Below are positions 9,111 through 17,443 of a stretch of 64,000 nucleotides of DNA, piece after piece; the first letter of the stretch is position 1, and the number at the start of each line of letters is the position of its first letter. The translations under genes were made by a program, and so were the position numbers. The notes beneath the pieces are model-generated. The model was given only the letters and a program-made list of their open reading frames with translations, had not been told where the DNA came from and made no database searches. Location: assembly GCF_038405225.1 (NCBI RefSeq), contig NZ_CP151657.1, forward strand, positions 1,612,001-1,676,000. The letters are read 5' to 3'. The DNA comes from Arthrobacter citreus. Its GTDB lineage: Bacteria > Actinomycetota > Actinomycetes > Actinomycetales > Micrococcaceae.

Positions 9111-9773
9111 ATGGGTCAGCACGGGGATCATGCACGGAGCGTCCTGCTCGACGCCGCAGAGGAGCTCTTTGCCCGCCACGGCATTGATGCCGTTTCTAAC
9201 CGGAGGATTGCCGAGCACGCCGGCACGGCCAATCACTCCGCCGTCGCCTACCACTTTGGCGGGCGCGAGGACCTGCTCCGCGCACTGGTCACGCGCCACG
9301 TCGATGAGACGAACCGGCGCCGGTCGGAGCTGGCCGAAACCCTGGGGACCGATGCCTCACTGACGGATCTGCTGGCCTGCCTGATCCTGCCCTGGACCGA
9401 GCATCTTGCATCGCTGCCGGTTCCCAGCTGGCGCGCACGGTTCCTGTCCCAAATCCGCTCGGTGCCCTCCGTGCACGGAACCCTGGCCCAGAGCGCCACA
9501 GCCAGCCCGGTGACCGAGGACCTGATCCGGCGCGTCCAAGCCACCCTCGGGGACATGCCCGCCACGGTGCTTCACGGCCGGTCCTGGATCCTCGGCGGCA
9601 TGGTGCTGGGGGTCTGCGGAGAGTATGAGGCAAGAGTGGCGGACGGCACGGAAACCGCCAACTGGGCCGGCGTCGGCTACTTCCTTATCGACTCCTGCGC
9701 CGGCATGCTCTCGGCCCCCGTGACGCACCCGGGCGACTTCCTCACGCAGCCGTCCCCGCTGTACCTCCTGTAG
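9111..9773 (+). CDS. TetR-family transcriptional regulator
   Basis: A 220-residue repressor. An N-terminal helix-turn-helix covers residues about 10-55 (LLDAAEELFARHGID, then RRIAEHAGTANHSAVAYHFG), followed by an all-helical ligand-binding and dimerisation domain with no recognisable ligand signature. The ATG at 9111 is chosen because the upstream in-frame codons would run through the palindromic operator; the ribosome-binding site (GAAAG) is weak. It is divergent from the YhgE/SNG1-like membrane protein gene, which it probably represses together with its own gene. Confidence 0.88.
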   Translation: MGQHGDHARSVLLDAAEELFARHGIDAVSNRRIAEHAGTANHSAVAYHFGGREDLLRALVTRHVDETNRRRSELAETLGTDASLTDLLACLILPWTEHLASLPVPSWRARFLSQIRSVPSVHGTLAQSATASPVTEDLIRRVQATLGDMPATVLHGRSWILGGMVLGVCGEYEARVADGTETANWAGVGYFLIDSCAGMLSAPVTHPGDFLTQPSPLYLL

Positions 9774-9798
9774 CCGGCGCCGTCACCCGGCGGCGCCC

Positions 9799-10782
9799 CT
9801 ATTTTCGGACCGCTGCCACGGCCGCGGCGGTGTCCTCGGCCATCAAATCACCGTTGATGGCAGCTCCGGCGGCCAGCCCGGCTGCGGCCGCGCCGATCAC
9901 CTGCATCATGGGCATAACCAGGTTTCCGGCGGCGTAGACCCCGGGGACAGTGGTGGCGCCCATCGGATCGGCAGCCACAGCGGTGCCGATGGACAGATCT
10001 CCCATGAACTGTTCCTCGGGCGTGATGCCCAAATCCGCCAGATAGCCGGCCCGCGCGCTAAGGCGCGAGAACACCACCACCGCCTGCCGCGGCACCAGCT
10101 CCCCGGAGTCCAGCCGGACTCCGGACAGCTGGGGACCGCCCTCCACTGCCGCCACCTTGCCATTGACCACCCGAATGCCCCGGGCGGCCAGCTGCCCGGC
10201 CTGATCATGATCCGGCTCGCCGCACCCGTTCAGGAACAGGACGACGTCGTCACTCCACTGCCGCCACAGCAGCGCCTGGTGGACGGACGCCCCAAGGTCC
10301 GTGGCCAGGATGCCGATGGCCTGGTCCTGCACTTCCCAGCCGTGGCAGTACGGGCAGTGCAGCACGCCGGTACCCCAGTGCTCCGCCAGCCCGGCGACGT
10401 CCGGCAGCACATCGCGGGCTCCGGAAGACGCCAGCACCCGGCGCGCCCGCAGCAGGCGCCCGTCATCCAGCCGCACATCAAACCGGCCATCGGGATTCCG
10501 GGTCACGGTGGAAACCTCACCTGCAATCAGGGTGCCGCCGTATCCGGCCACCTCGCCTCGGCCAACCTTGTAGAGTTCACCCGGCGCCGCGCCTTCGCGC
10601 CCCAGGTAGTTGTGCACGTGCGCCGCCGGCGCATTACGCGGGTCTCCGGCGTCAACCACCGCCACGGACCGGCGCGCCCGGACCAGTGCCAGTGCCCCGC
10701 TGAGACCGGCTGCTGCACCGCCGATGACAACGACGTCGTATTCTGCCGCCCCTGACGTGCTTGGATTTTCGTTCGCTGACAT
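9799..10782 (-). CDS. Thioredoxin-reductase-like FAD/NAD(P)-dependent oxidoreductase
   Basis: A 327-residue flavoprotein. The N-terminal FAD-binding segment is VVIGGAAAGLSGAL (residues 18-31), a redox CPYC pair lies at C143/C146 (HCPYCHGWE, the place where thioredoxin reductases have CATC), and the C-terminal FAD segment PGVYAAGN is near residue 280. The NADPH-binding GxGxxA/G motif after the CPYC pair is degenerate, so the electron donor is uncertain. The start at 10782 has GGAGGAATC immediately upstream. It is divergent from an XRE-cupin regulator 110 bases away, which probably controls it. A role in disulfide or thiol redox balance is inferred. Confidence 0.85.
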   Translation of the reverse strand: MSANENPSTSGAAEYDVVVIGGAAAGLSGALALVRARRSVAVVDAGDPRNAPAAHVHNYLGREGAAPGELYKVGRGEVAGYGGTLIAGEVSTVTRNPDGRFDVRLDDGRLLRARRVLASSGARDVLPDVAGLAEHWGTGVLHCPYCHGWEVQDQAIGILATDLGASVHQALLWRQWSDDVVLFLNGCGEPDHDQAGQLAARGIRVVNGKVAAVEGGPQLSGVRLDSGELVPRQAVVVFSRLSARAGYLADLGITPEEQFMGDLSIGTAVAADPMGATTVPGVYAAGNLVMPMMQVIGAAAAGLAAGAAINGDLMAEDTAAAVAAVRK

Positions 10783-10891
10783 GATTCCTCCAGGATTCGT
10801 GCTGCCGGAGACCTCCTCCGGCTGTCCTGCCAGTTTCGATCCGAGCGCAGCAAAGCAGCAATGTTTCTTGCTGGTATGGCAAACTCGAGTC

Positions 10892-11497
10892 ATGAGTACA
10901 GACGAAAACGACACGCTCCGCGGAGTGGGCTCCCGGCTCCGCACCCTGCGGTCGGACCGCAACACCACATTGGCGGCGCTCTCGGCCGCCACCGGCATTT
11001 CCGTCAGCACGCTGTCCCGGCTGGAATCCGGGCAACGCCGGCCCACGTTGGAGCTGCTGCTGCCGCTGGCCAGAACCTACGGCGTGACGATCGACGAGCT
11101 GGTGGGCGGGCCGGCGACCGGGGATCCGCGCGTGCACATGCAGCCCATCAAACGCCACGGAGCAGTCATCATTCCGCTCACCGAAAAGGCCGGTGGCATC
11201 AGCGCCTTCAAGTACATCCTGCCGGCACAGCGCAAACCTTCAGTGCCGGACCCCCGCACCCATGAGGGCTACGAATGGCTCTACGTCCTCAGCGGCAAAC
11301 TCCGGCTGATCCTGGGTGAGCAGGAACTGGTCCTGAAACCGGGAGAAGCCGCGGAGTTCAACACCCGCCTGCCGCATTGGATGGGCACCGCCGATTTGAA
11401 CGCCGTCGAGTTCATCGCCCTGTTTGGCCCGCAGGGTGAGCGTGCGCATCTGCGGGCCAGACCGGCGTCGTCGTCCTCCTCCACAGCCGCCGGCTGA
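10892..11497 (+). CDS. XRE-family regulator with C-terminal cupin domain
   Basis: A 201-residue regulator. The helix-turn-helix covers residues about 14-68 (LRTLRSDRNTTLAALSAATG, then STLSRLESGQRRPTLELLL) and a single cupin barrel covers about 100-185 (EGYEWLYVLSGKLRLILGEQ). Members of this architecture sense small ligands through the cupin. The ATG at 10892 is chosen since translation further upstream would cross the divergent promoter region of the flavoprotein gene. The serine-rich tail at the C-terminus is low complexity. It is divergent from, and likely controls, the thioredoxin-reductase-like gene. Confidence 0.87.
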   Translation: MSTDENDTLRGVGSRLRTLRSDRNTTLAALSAATGISVSTLSRLESGQRRPTLELLLPLARTYGVTIDELVGGPATGDPRVHMQPIKRHGAVIIPLTEKAGGISAFKYILPAQRKPSVPDPRTHEGYEWLYVLSGKLRLILGEQELVLKPGEAAEFNTRLPHWMGTADLNAVEFIALFGPQGERAHLRARPASSSSSTAAG

Positions 11498-11531
11498 CCG
11501 CCGAACGCGAGCCGTCCGCTCCCCGGAGCAC

Positions 11532-12482
11532 TTAATAGATGGCGATAAAGCGCCCGACGACGCCGCCTGCCCGCAGCTTGTCGATGGCCTCCGGGATCTC
11601 CGCCTGGGTGATGACGTTCATGGGCGGGTTAAGCTTGCCGGACTTCATCAGCTCATACAGCGCCTCGAGGTCCTCCTTGGTGCCGGATTTGGAACCCTTG
11701 ATGGATAGCTGGTTGATGATGATCGGGTACGTGTTGATCGTGGCCTCCAACCGGCCCATGCCCACCTGCACCAGTGTGCCGAATTCGGCCAGGGTCTCCA
11801 CGCCGGCCGCCGTGGTGGTGCCAAAACCGGCATAGTCCACAATCAGGTCCAGGTTCTTGTCCTTGAACTCGGTGATGGATTCGGCCACGCCCGCCAGGCC
11901 GATTTCGTCGGCAAGCTTGCGGGTCTCGGAATTGATTTCAGCGCCGTACACCTCGGCGCCGGCCAGCACGGCAACCCGGGCACCGATGTAGCCCAGCCCG
12001 CCGAGGCCGATCACCCCCACCTTCATCCCCTCTTTGGCGCCGCCCACGGCCATAATCGCGTGGTACGCGGTAAGCCCGGCGTCGGTGGCCATGGCCGCGA
12101 GGTCAAAGGGCACCTCGTCCGGCAGGCGCACCAGGTTGTCATCGGTGGCCAGCAGCTTGGGGCCAAACCCTCCGTCCCATTTGCCGTAGCCGAGGGCGTC
12201 GCCGTCGCTCATCACGGGTGCAAGCCCCACCCGGTCGCCCACCTTCCAGTGCTCCATCCCCTCGCCCACCTCGGTGATCACGCCGGCATTCTCGTGGCCC
12301 ATGGTGCGCGGAAGCTCGAAGAAAAGCGGCATCCAGCCGGGATCGTCCAGCGCGGTGACATCGGAGTGGCACACGCCTGCGGCCTTGACCTCGACGACCA
12401 CCTGCCCGGGGCCGGCGTGCGGCTCGGGGACCTCCTTGAGCTGCAGCGGATTGTTGGTGCCGGTGAACTGCCAGGCCTTCAT
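11532..12482 (-). CDS. Zinc-type alcohol dehydrogenase (MDR family), short form without structural zinc
   Basis: A 316-residue medium-chain dehydrogenase. Catalytic zinc ligands are visible at C38 (GVCHSD) and H63/E64 (MGHE), and the Rossmann fold carries GVIGLGGLG near residue 155. The four-cysteine lobe that binds the structural zinc in classical ADHs is absent, and the third catalytic ligand position has ATDAG, with aspartate in place of the usual cysteine, which explains the length below 340. It is expected to oxidise primary alcohols with NAD(P). AAGGAG lies 8 bases before the ATG. The next gene downstream on this strand is far away, so it looks monocistronic. Confidence 0.88.
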   Translation of the reverse strand: MKAWQFTGTNNPLQLKEVPEPHAGPGQVVVEVKAAGVCHSDVTALDDPGWMPLFFELPRTMGHENAGVITEVGEGMEHWKVGDRVGLAPVMSDGDALGYGKWDGGFGPKLLATDDNLVRLPDEVPFDLAAMATDAGLTAYHAIMAVGGAKEGMKVGVIGLGGLGYIGARVAVLAGAEVYGAEINSETRKLADEIGLAGVAESITEFKDKNLDLIVDYAGFGTTTAAGVETLAEFGTLVQVGMGRLEATINTYPIIINQLSIKGSKSGTKEDLEALYELMKSGKLNPPMNVITQAEIPEAIDKLRAGGVVGRFIAIY

Positions 12483-12530
12483 GGAATTGCTCCTTTTCGA
12501 TTGTTCTTCTCCCCGGAACTCCGGGTCAGA

Positions 12531-14054
12531 TCAGGTGCCCGCGTGCCGGGGCGCCGGGCCGGCTGCCGCAGAGGTGGATGGTGCCGCAGCGGCGGATGGT
12601 GATGCAGCGCCGGACCCTGCGGCCAGCTGCGCTTTCCGCGGGCCGAAAGCCCGCTCGTAGAGGACCGCAAAGATCATTGCCACAAGGACTGCGATGATGA
12701 TGAGGATCAGCATTCCGATGATCCCGCTTTGCACTCCAGCGCTGGCATCGGCGTCGAAGTACAGCACCGCCCGGTTCGCCATGGTCATTTGGTACAACGG
12801 TTCGCCGCGGGCAATAAAACGGAAGAACCCGGGCAGCGCCTCCAGCGGCACCACGCCGCTGGCCGCGGGCAGGCCCATGAACACGATGTAGATCATGGAC
12901 ACAATCATTCCGGCGCTGCCCAGCACCGTGATCAGCGCGAACGCTACGGCCGACACTGTGACAATGGACAGCCAGGTGGTGAGGAAGTACCAGCCCCCGT
13001 GTGGGATGGGCATGCCGACGGCGGCGGCCACCCACATCATCAGCCCGGCCGTGGGCAGGGCTGCGAGGGCAACGATTCCCCACTTGGTGAAAAAGGTGAC
13101 CCAGCGGGCCGGACGCACCGGCGGACCCAGGACAAAGCGCGGTCCCAATTCGATGGGCAGCACTCCCAGCCGGGAGTCCACCAAAAAGTGAATGGCCACG
13201 GAACCGGCAACTCCCACGATCATCAGCAGCACCGAGTAGAAGAACGCACCCATGCCCAGCGCCGTCCCTTCCGGCGGTGTTTCGTAGGCGGTGGTGGTGA
13301 CCTGGAGGGGACTGCTCAACAGATCGGCGGACGTACCGGTCAGCTTCGGGGCCAGCTGTTGCTCGAGCTGCGTGGGCAGCTCGGCACCCGCTGTCCGGAG
13401 CTGCCTGTCCAGCTGGGCCTGTGCTGCGGTCTGGGCGGTTTGCGCCGCGGACGTCAGCTGCTCCCCCACGCTCTTGTTGGCCTGATCCAGCGCCGGGTTG
13501 ACGGCGCCCGTCGCCAGGCTGCTGGCCAGCGGGCCGGCCAAAGGATTGGTGTACACGGTAACGGAGGGCCGGGACACCGGGGCCTCCGACAGTGTTCCGC
13601 TTACCAGCGCCAGCGCGTCCGCGGAAAAGGACTCAGGGATGACGACGGCGGCGTGGATCTGCCCTTTGCGCATCTGCTCCTGGGCGTCATCCCAGGACAG
13701 TTGCCTCAGGTCAATCTCGTCATTCCGGGAGAACCCCTCCCGCATTTGGTCAGTGATGGTGGCACCGAGGTCTTCCCGGCCGCCTCCGCCGGGCGATTCG
13801 GCGCCGGTGTCCTCATTCACGACGGCTATCGGAAAGTGGTTGAGGTGCGTGCCGGGGCTGCCCAGCCCGCCGATGTAGAGCGCGGTGCCGGTTCCGCCCA
13901 AGAGCAGAAGCACCAGCAGCGGCAGCAGCCACAGCCGGGGCGAATAATAGGGATGATGCTCCTTGGCGCGGCGGACTCGGCGGGTGTTGGATCCCGCATC
14001 TGTGTTGGAACCGGAGTCATTTTTTGAACCGGAGTCCATGGGGTGGGCGGGCAT
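12531..14054 (-). CDS. YhgE/SNG1-like (DUF3533) membrane protein, single-copy form
   Basis: A 507-residue membrane protein. A charged and Ser/Asn-rich N-terminus leads into TM1 (residues about 40-62). A large extracytoplasmic domain of about 220 residues follows, beginning FPIAVVNEDTG and containing the conserved QIHAAVVIPESFS segment. Five to six TM helices occupy the C-terminal half and an Ala/Pro/Ser-rich tail ends the protein. This is the standard YhgE/Pip-like architecture associated with export or phage infection in Firmicutes; its function here is unknown. GGAGGT lies 8 bases before the chosen ATG at 14054. It belongs to the same broad family as the internally duplicated protein at 6776-8959, without close sequence identity. 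Confidence 0.83.
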   Translation of the reverse strand: MPAHPMDSGSKNDSGSNTDAGSNTRRVRRAKEHHPYYSPRLWLLPLLVLLLLGGTGTALYIGGLGSPGTHLNHFPIAVVNEDTGAESPGGGGREDLGATITDQMREGFSRNDEIDLRQLSWDDAQEQMRKGQIHAAVVIPESFSADALALVSGTLSEAPVSRPSVTVYTNPLAGPLASSLATGAVNPALDQANKSVGEQLTSAAQTAQTAAQAQLDRQLRTAGAELPTQLEQQLAPKLTGTSADLLSSPLQVTTTAYETPPEGTALGMGAFFYSVLLMIVGVAGSVAIHFLVDSRLGVLPIELGPRFVLGPPVRPARWVTFFTKWGIVALAALPTAGLMMWVAAAVGMPIPHGGWYFLTTWLSIVTVSAVAFALITVLGSAGMIVSMIYIVFMGLPAASGVVPLEALPGFFRFIARGEPLYQMTMANRAVLYFDADASAGVQSGIIGMLILIIIAVLVAMIFAVLYERAFGPRKAQLAAGSGAASPSAAAAPSTSAAAGPAPRHAGT

Positions 14055-14264
14055 GGGGCTTACCTCCAGAAGCAGGAGTTCTCGCGCTGACCTACCTTTC
14101 GAGCGTATCGGCGGCGCCGTGCTGCGGATACCTGCCTGCCCCGAAACCGCTGGCCGGGGACACGACTCGCGCCGCCGCCGTCGTTGTTGGTTCCCGTTTT
14201 CCGGAGCCCGTGGCACGGCTGATGGCATACTCGGGCACATGATTTTCCTGCCGATCGCGGAGAA

Positions 14265-15023
14265 TCACTCAGGCTCGTACGTAGAGAGGGGCGTCCAGCC
14301 GGACGGCAAGGGTCCCTTGAATGCTCCCCGCTCGGCGTCTGCCTGCGCTGACCAGCCTTGTGCCGCTTGGCCCGTGGAGAACTCCCCTTTGGCCACCCGG
14401 AGACCGACGTCCGGATGCTTCATTCCGGGGGCGCCGCCGCGGCGGGTGGATGCACGGACGCTCCACGGTTTATCGGCGAATCCGCCTCCCCGGAAAACCC
14501 GGTAGCTACCATAGCGGGCCGGGTCGAGGAAATCCCAGCACCACTCCCAGACGTTCCCCAGCGTGTCATGCAGGCCAAAGGCGTTGGGCAGTTTCAACCC
14601 GACTGCCTGAGGCCCTTCCAGCGCATCATCGGCTGTCCACGCGATGTGTTCGAGGGGTCCGTACTGTGGACCCCTCGTCCCTGCCCGGCAGGCATACTCC
14701 CACTCTGCCTCCGTGGGCAGCCGGTACCCGCCGGCTTCGGTCTGCCACGTCACGCTTTCCTTGTTTACCAGGTAGACGGGCGGAAGCCCGTCCCGAACCG
14801 ACGCGGCGTTACAGAACATGACCGCCTCCAGCCAGCTCAGATTGACCGCGGGCAAACGGGCAGCTGAACCGCCCGCGCCCATAACCTGCGCGTAGCCGGC
14901 CTGGGTGATCGGAACAACGCCAATCTCGAACGGTTCGAGCTCCAGGCACCGGCGGAGTCCGCGCCGCGCGTCGTGCAGCTCCACCTCCCCCGCGGGCAAG
15001 GCTCGAAATTCGAGAGTAGTCAT
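14265..15023 (-). CDS. Formylglycine-generating-enzyme-like (SUMF1-type) protein lacking the active-site cysteines
   Basis: A 252-residue protein with the SUMF1/FGE fold signatures: PAVNLSWLEAVMFCN, YRLPTEAEWEYACRAG near residue 130, LGNVWEWCWD and FRGGGF. In true formylglycine-generating enzymes the segment after the last motif carries two copper-binding cysteines; here it reads ADKPWSVRASTRRGG with none, so sulfatase activation is unlikely. The fold is also used by non-FGE proteins such as ergothioneine-type oxygenases and sugar- or peptide-binding proteins. The ATG at 15023 is chosen over a distant TTG. It is divergent from the P-loop kinase gene at 15081. Confidence 0.75.
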   Translation of the reverse strand: MTTLEFRALPAGEVELHDARRGLRRCLELEPFEIGVVPITQAGYAQVMGAGGSAARLPAVNLSWLEAVMFCNAASVRDGLPPVYLVNKESVTWQTEAGGYRLPTEAEWEYACRAGTRGPQYGPLEHIAWTADDALEGPQAVGLKLPNAFGLHDTLGNVWEWCWDFLDPARYGSYRVFRGGGFADKPWSVRASTRRGGAPGMKHPDVGLRVAKGEFSTGQAAQGWSAQADAERGAFKGPLPSGWTPLSTYEPE

Positions 15024-15080
15024 TCGGCCATGATTCCAGTCAAGAGAGCATTGGACGAGAATATGAGGCAGGATCAAAAC

Positions 15081-15656
15081 ATGTCTCCGTCACCTGCTCT
15101 TTTACTCATTGGCCCGGCGGCAGCTGGAAAATCGACCATCGGCACCCTAACCGCGGACCTCTTGGGTATTCCCTTTGTGGATCTGGATGAGATTGGTGCT
15201 GATTACTATGCCGAGGTTGATTGGAGTATCGACCGGCTGGTGCGGCGCTCAGATGAGGTGGGACGGGTGGCGGCCGAACGGGAGTGGGAACCCGCACGCG
15301 CCCATGCCGTGCGCAGAGCGGTGGAAGACTATCCGGACGCTGTGCTGGCGTTGGGTGCCGGGCATTCCTCCTACACCGACGCTGCCTGTTTTGCGGACGT
15401 ACAGGCAGCCGCGGCCAAGGTCCCAACCGTGGTTCTGTTGCTGCCCAAGGGCGAGCGGGCAGGTGACCTGGCCGAGCTCAGACGGCGGTCCCTGACCACG
15501 AAGGGGACGGATTGGGTCAGTTCGGGGCACGACTTCCTGGCGGAGTGGCTCGATGATCCGGGAATGCACGCGCTCGCCACCGACCTGGTCATCACAGGCA
15601 CCGACACTCCCCGGGAAACCGCCCTGCGTGTCGCCGGGCTGGTTCAAGCGCCGTGA
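15081..15656 (+). CDS. Small P-loop kinase, shikimate-kinase-like
   Basis: A 191-residue nucleotide-binding protein with Walker A GPAAAGKST at residues 11-19 and a VDLDEIGADYY segment near 32-42, as in shikimate and gluconate kinases where the acidic pair binds substrate and magnesium. An alpha-helical lid and a VVLLLP strand follow. It does not carry the full set of shikimate-binding residues, so the substrate is open. The start at 15081 has AGGCAGG 8 bases upstream; an in-frame ATG at 15063 is an alternative. It overlaps the next gene by 4 bases (GTGA), so the two are translationally coupled. Confidence 0.75.
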   Translation: MSPSPALLLIGPAAAGKSTIGTLTADLLGIPFVDLDEIGADYYAEVDWSIDRLVRRSDEVGRVAAEREWEPARAHAVRRAVEDYPDAVLALGAGHSSYTDAACFADVQAAAAKVPTVVLLLPKGERAGDLAELRRRSLTTKGTDWVSSGHDFLAEWLDDPGMHALATDLVITGTDTPRETALRVAGLVQAP

Positions 15657-16204
15657 ACACTCCTCCGGAACACCTTCAGTCCCTCGACCCACATCCGCGC
15701 GCCATCGTGGAGTTCCTTTCGGCGGTCTTGGCGGAGCCTTGGCCGTCGATGAGCAACCAGTTCTGCACCTACTTTGAGCACCTTGGGTGCGAGCTCAAGC
15801 CAGCGGATGATCACAACGACGACGACGTACTGCTGGGAGTCACGCGCGGATCCTTCGTAACCCGCCGCATCACCACGAAGAACGCGTCCTGGATCGCTAC
15901 GGACGGATCCCTTTTTAGTCTCAACTTCTTCGCCTACGAGAATGAACGGGATGTCGTCGCAGCCGTCAAGGCAGGATATGACGGCATCAGGACCGGCCTC
16001 ATTCGGCTGTTCGGGCTCCCGCTCGATGAACGGCTGTCCCTGCACGACAATCGTTCCGCTGTCTGGTTGGTGCGGGACACTGAGATCGAACTGTATGCGC
16101 ACATTGCGCTTGCCCCTGTGCTGCAGGTCGGTATCAGCCACAAGGACCGCAACGCTGTCTACGAAAGCCGCCTTGCCCGGTTGCCGGACAGGCCGACATC
16201 CTAG
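15653..16204 (+). CDS. Hypothetical protein, coupled to the P-loop kinase
   Basis: A 183-residue soluble protein that I do not recognise. It starts with GTG inside the stop region of the kinase gene (GTGA overlap), so both are made from one transcript. It shows a mixed alpha/beta pattern with three conserved-looking segments: FVTRRITTKNASWIATDG, a GLPLDERL turn and WLVRDTEIELYAHIAL. There are no membrane segments, metal-binding clusters or signal peptide. The coupling suggests it acts with the kinase, but no function can be assigned. Confidence 0.65.
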   Translation: MNTPPEHLQSLDPHPRAIVEFLSAVLAEPWPSMSNQFCTYFEHLGCELKPADDHNDDDVLLGVTRGSFVTRRITTKNASWIATDGSLFSLNFFAYENERDVVAAVKAGYDGIRTGLIRLFGLPLDERLSLHDNRSAVWLVRDTEIELYAHIALAPVLQVGISHKDRNAVYESRLARLPDRPTS

Positions 16205-16221
16205 GCACTTTCCGCGTGCCG

Positions 16222-16440
16222 TTATTCCAGCGGTCCTTTGGCGGTACGCCGCTCGTGTCGGCGCCACAGACCAGACCAGACGCTGCCAACAGCAACAGCA
16301 ACAAGAATAGTGATAGTCGTAACCCACCACTGCTGGGCTGCACCTGCAAATATTGGACCGACGATCATGCCGGCAATAAGTGCGCGGTAAAACCAGGTTT
16401 TGGACATTCCGAGATATCCCGGCTCCCTTTCAGTTTCCAT
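16222..16440 (-). CDS. Small membrane protein, two TM segments
   Basis: A 72-residue protein with two hydrophobic helices (residues about 18-38 and 40-58) and a basic C-terminal tail (RRHERRTAKG). It is convergent with the hypothetical gene ending at 16204 and lies 30 bases below a second membrane-protein gene on the same strand, so the two may be co-transcribed. No family recognised. The start is uncertain; an internal ATG at 16407 is an alternative. Confidence 0.5.
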   Translation of the reverse strand: METEREPGYLGMSKTWFYRALIAGMIVGPIFAGAAQQWWVTTITILVAVAVGSVWSGLWRRHERRTAKGPLE

Positions 16441-16470
16441 CAGGTCAGCCTATTCGGCACCGGCAGCGAG

Positions 16471-16923
16471 TCAACTGGATGATTGATCGAACCGCGTTCT
16501 GCGGTTTACATACCCGCTGATATAGGTGGCCAGGAATGCAGCCGATGTACCGCACACGAGGACAAACCCGACCCCAATAAGAAGAACTGCCAGGTTCGAC
16601 CCCAGGTGGGGAAGCAGCAGGAAGGCTGCGAGGGTAGCCGACATTCCCGCCCCCAGCCCGGCTGCTGCGCCGACAGACAGCCCCGGCCGCCCGCGGTGCG
16701 GCTTTCCCGCCAGAAGCAGCAGCCCTGTGGCTGCCCCAAGGAAGCTCACAAGACCGGCCCCGAATCCGACGACAGCTCCAATGACGCCAGCGATGACGGC
16801 GGCGCTCAGCCACGAGGATCCCGATCCCCAACCCACCAACTCCGGGTCAAAATGCGCCTGAAATTCCGAGATGACACTCACCGCTGCTCCAGCCAGGCCG
16901 CCTGCTGCAGCACCGAGCACCAC
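16471..16923 (-). CDS. Hypothetical membrane protein, four TM segments
   Basis: A 150-residue glycine- and alanine-rich protein with four hydrophobic segments, at about residues 2-18, 38-72, 84-103 and 108-136. It begins with GTG at 16923; there is no in-frame ATG upstream before a stop, and a purine-rich GGGGGAAG lies about 30 bases further up, so the start is not firmly settled. No family recognised. Confidence 0.55.
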   Translation of the reverse strand: MVLGAAAGGLAGAAVSVISEFQAHFDPELVGWGSGSSWLSAAVIAGVIGAVVGFGAGLVSFLGAATGLLLLAGKPHRGRPGLSVGAAAGLGAGMSATLAAFLLLPHLGSNLAVLLIGVGFVLVCGTSAAFLATYISGYVNRRTRFDQSSS

Positions 16924-17024
16924 GGCAACAAGACAGAGCGGGCCAAGAAACTTCCCCCGATCCTGAATAATTTAGTTCTCCAATCGAAACTCGTGACCTG
17001 CGGAATCACGCATAGGCATAATTT

Positions 17025-17231
17025 ATGGTGACTCAACAGGCTAACCGGAATTCCGCTCCTTCCATCGTTCTGCCGCTGGCCTTCAGTTTGGTGGTGCTCA
17101 TTCTCGGTTTGTCGGTGAGCGTCGCCACCGGGGAATGGATTGGGGTGATTTGTGCAGCGGGCCTGGTCGTGCTGCCGGCCGGAAGGTACGGCGCGCGGCG
17201 TCGGGCAAAGGCAACGGCAACAGACGGGTAG
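17025..17231 (+). CDS. Small membrane protein, two TM segments
   Basis: A 68-residue protein with two adjacent hydrophobic helices (residues about 14-33 and 37-54) and a basic C-terminus (RYGARRRAKA). It is divergent from the membrane protein ending at 16923. No ribosome-binding site stands out. No family recognised. The next 212 bases up to the isomerase-like gene contain nothing I can assign. Confidence 0.45.
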   Translation: MVTQQANRNSAPSIVLPLAFSLVVLILGLSVSVATGEWIGVICAAGLVVLPAGRYGARRRAKATATDG

Positions 17232-17443
17232 CCGGAAATGAAGCCGGCCTCTTCCTGGAGCCGCCGCCACCACACGGAGCTTTGTCCGTCTCACAGCCCT
17301 GCGCAGAAAATCACCGGTGTCTGCCCTTGGATCCGCACTCGCTCTGTGGTGGGAATGCCTATAATTAAATGATTCGGTTGTGTGGCCGTTGGCCCCTCCG
17401 GACGATCCAATAGATCCATTTCTGTTCCACTTGGTGATGTTAA

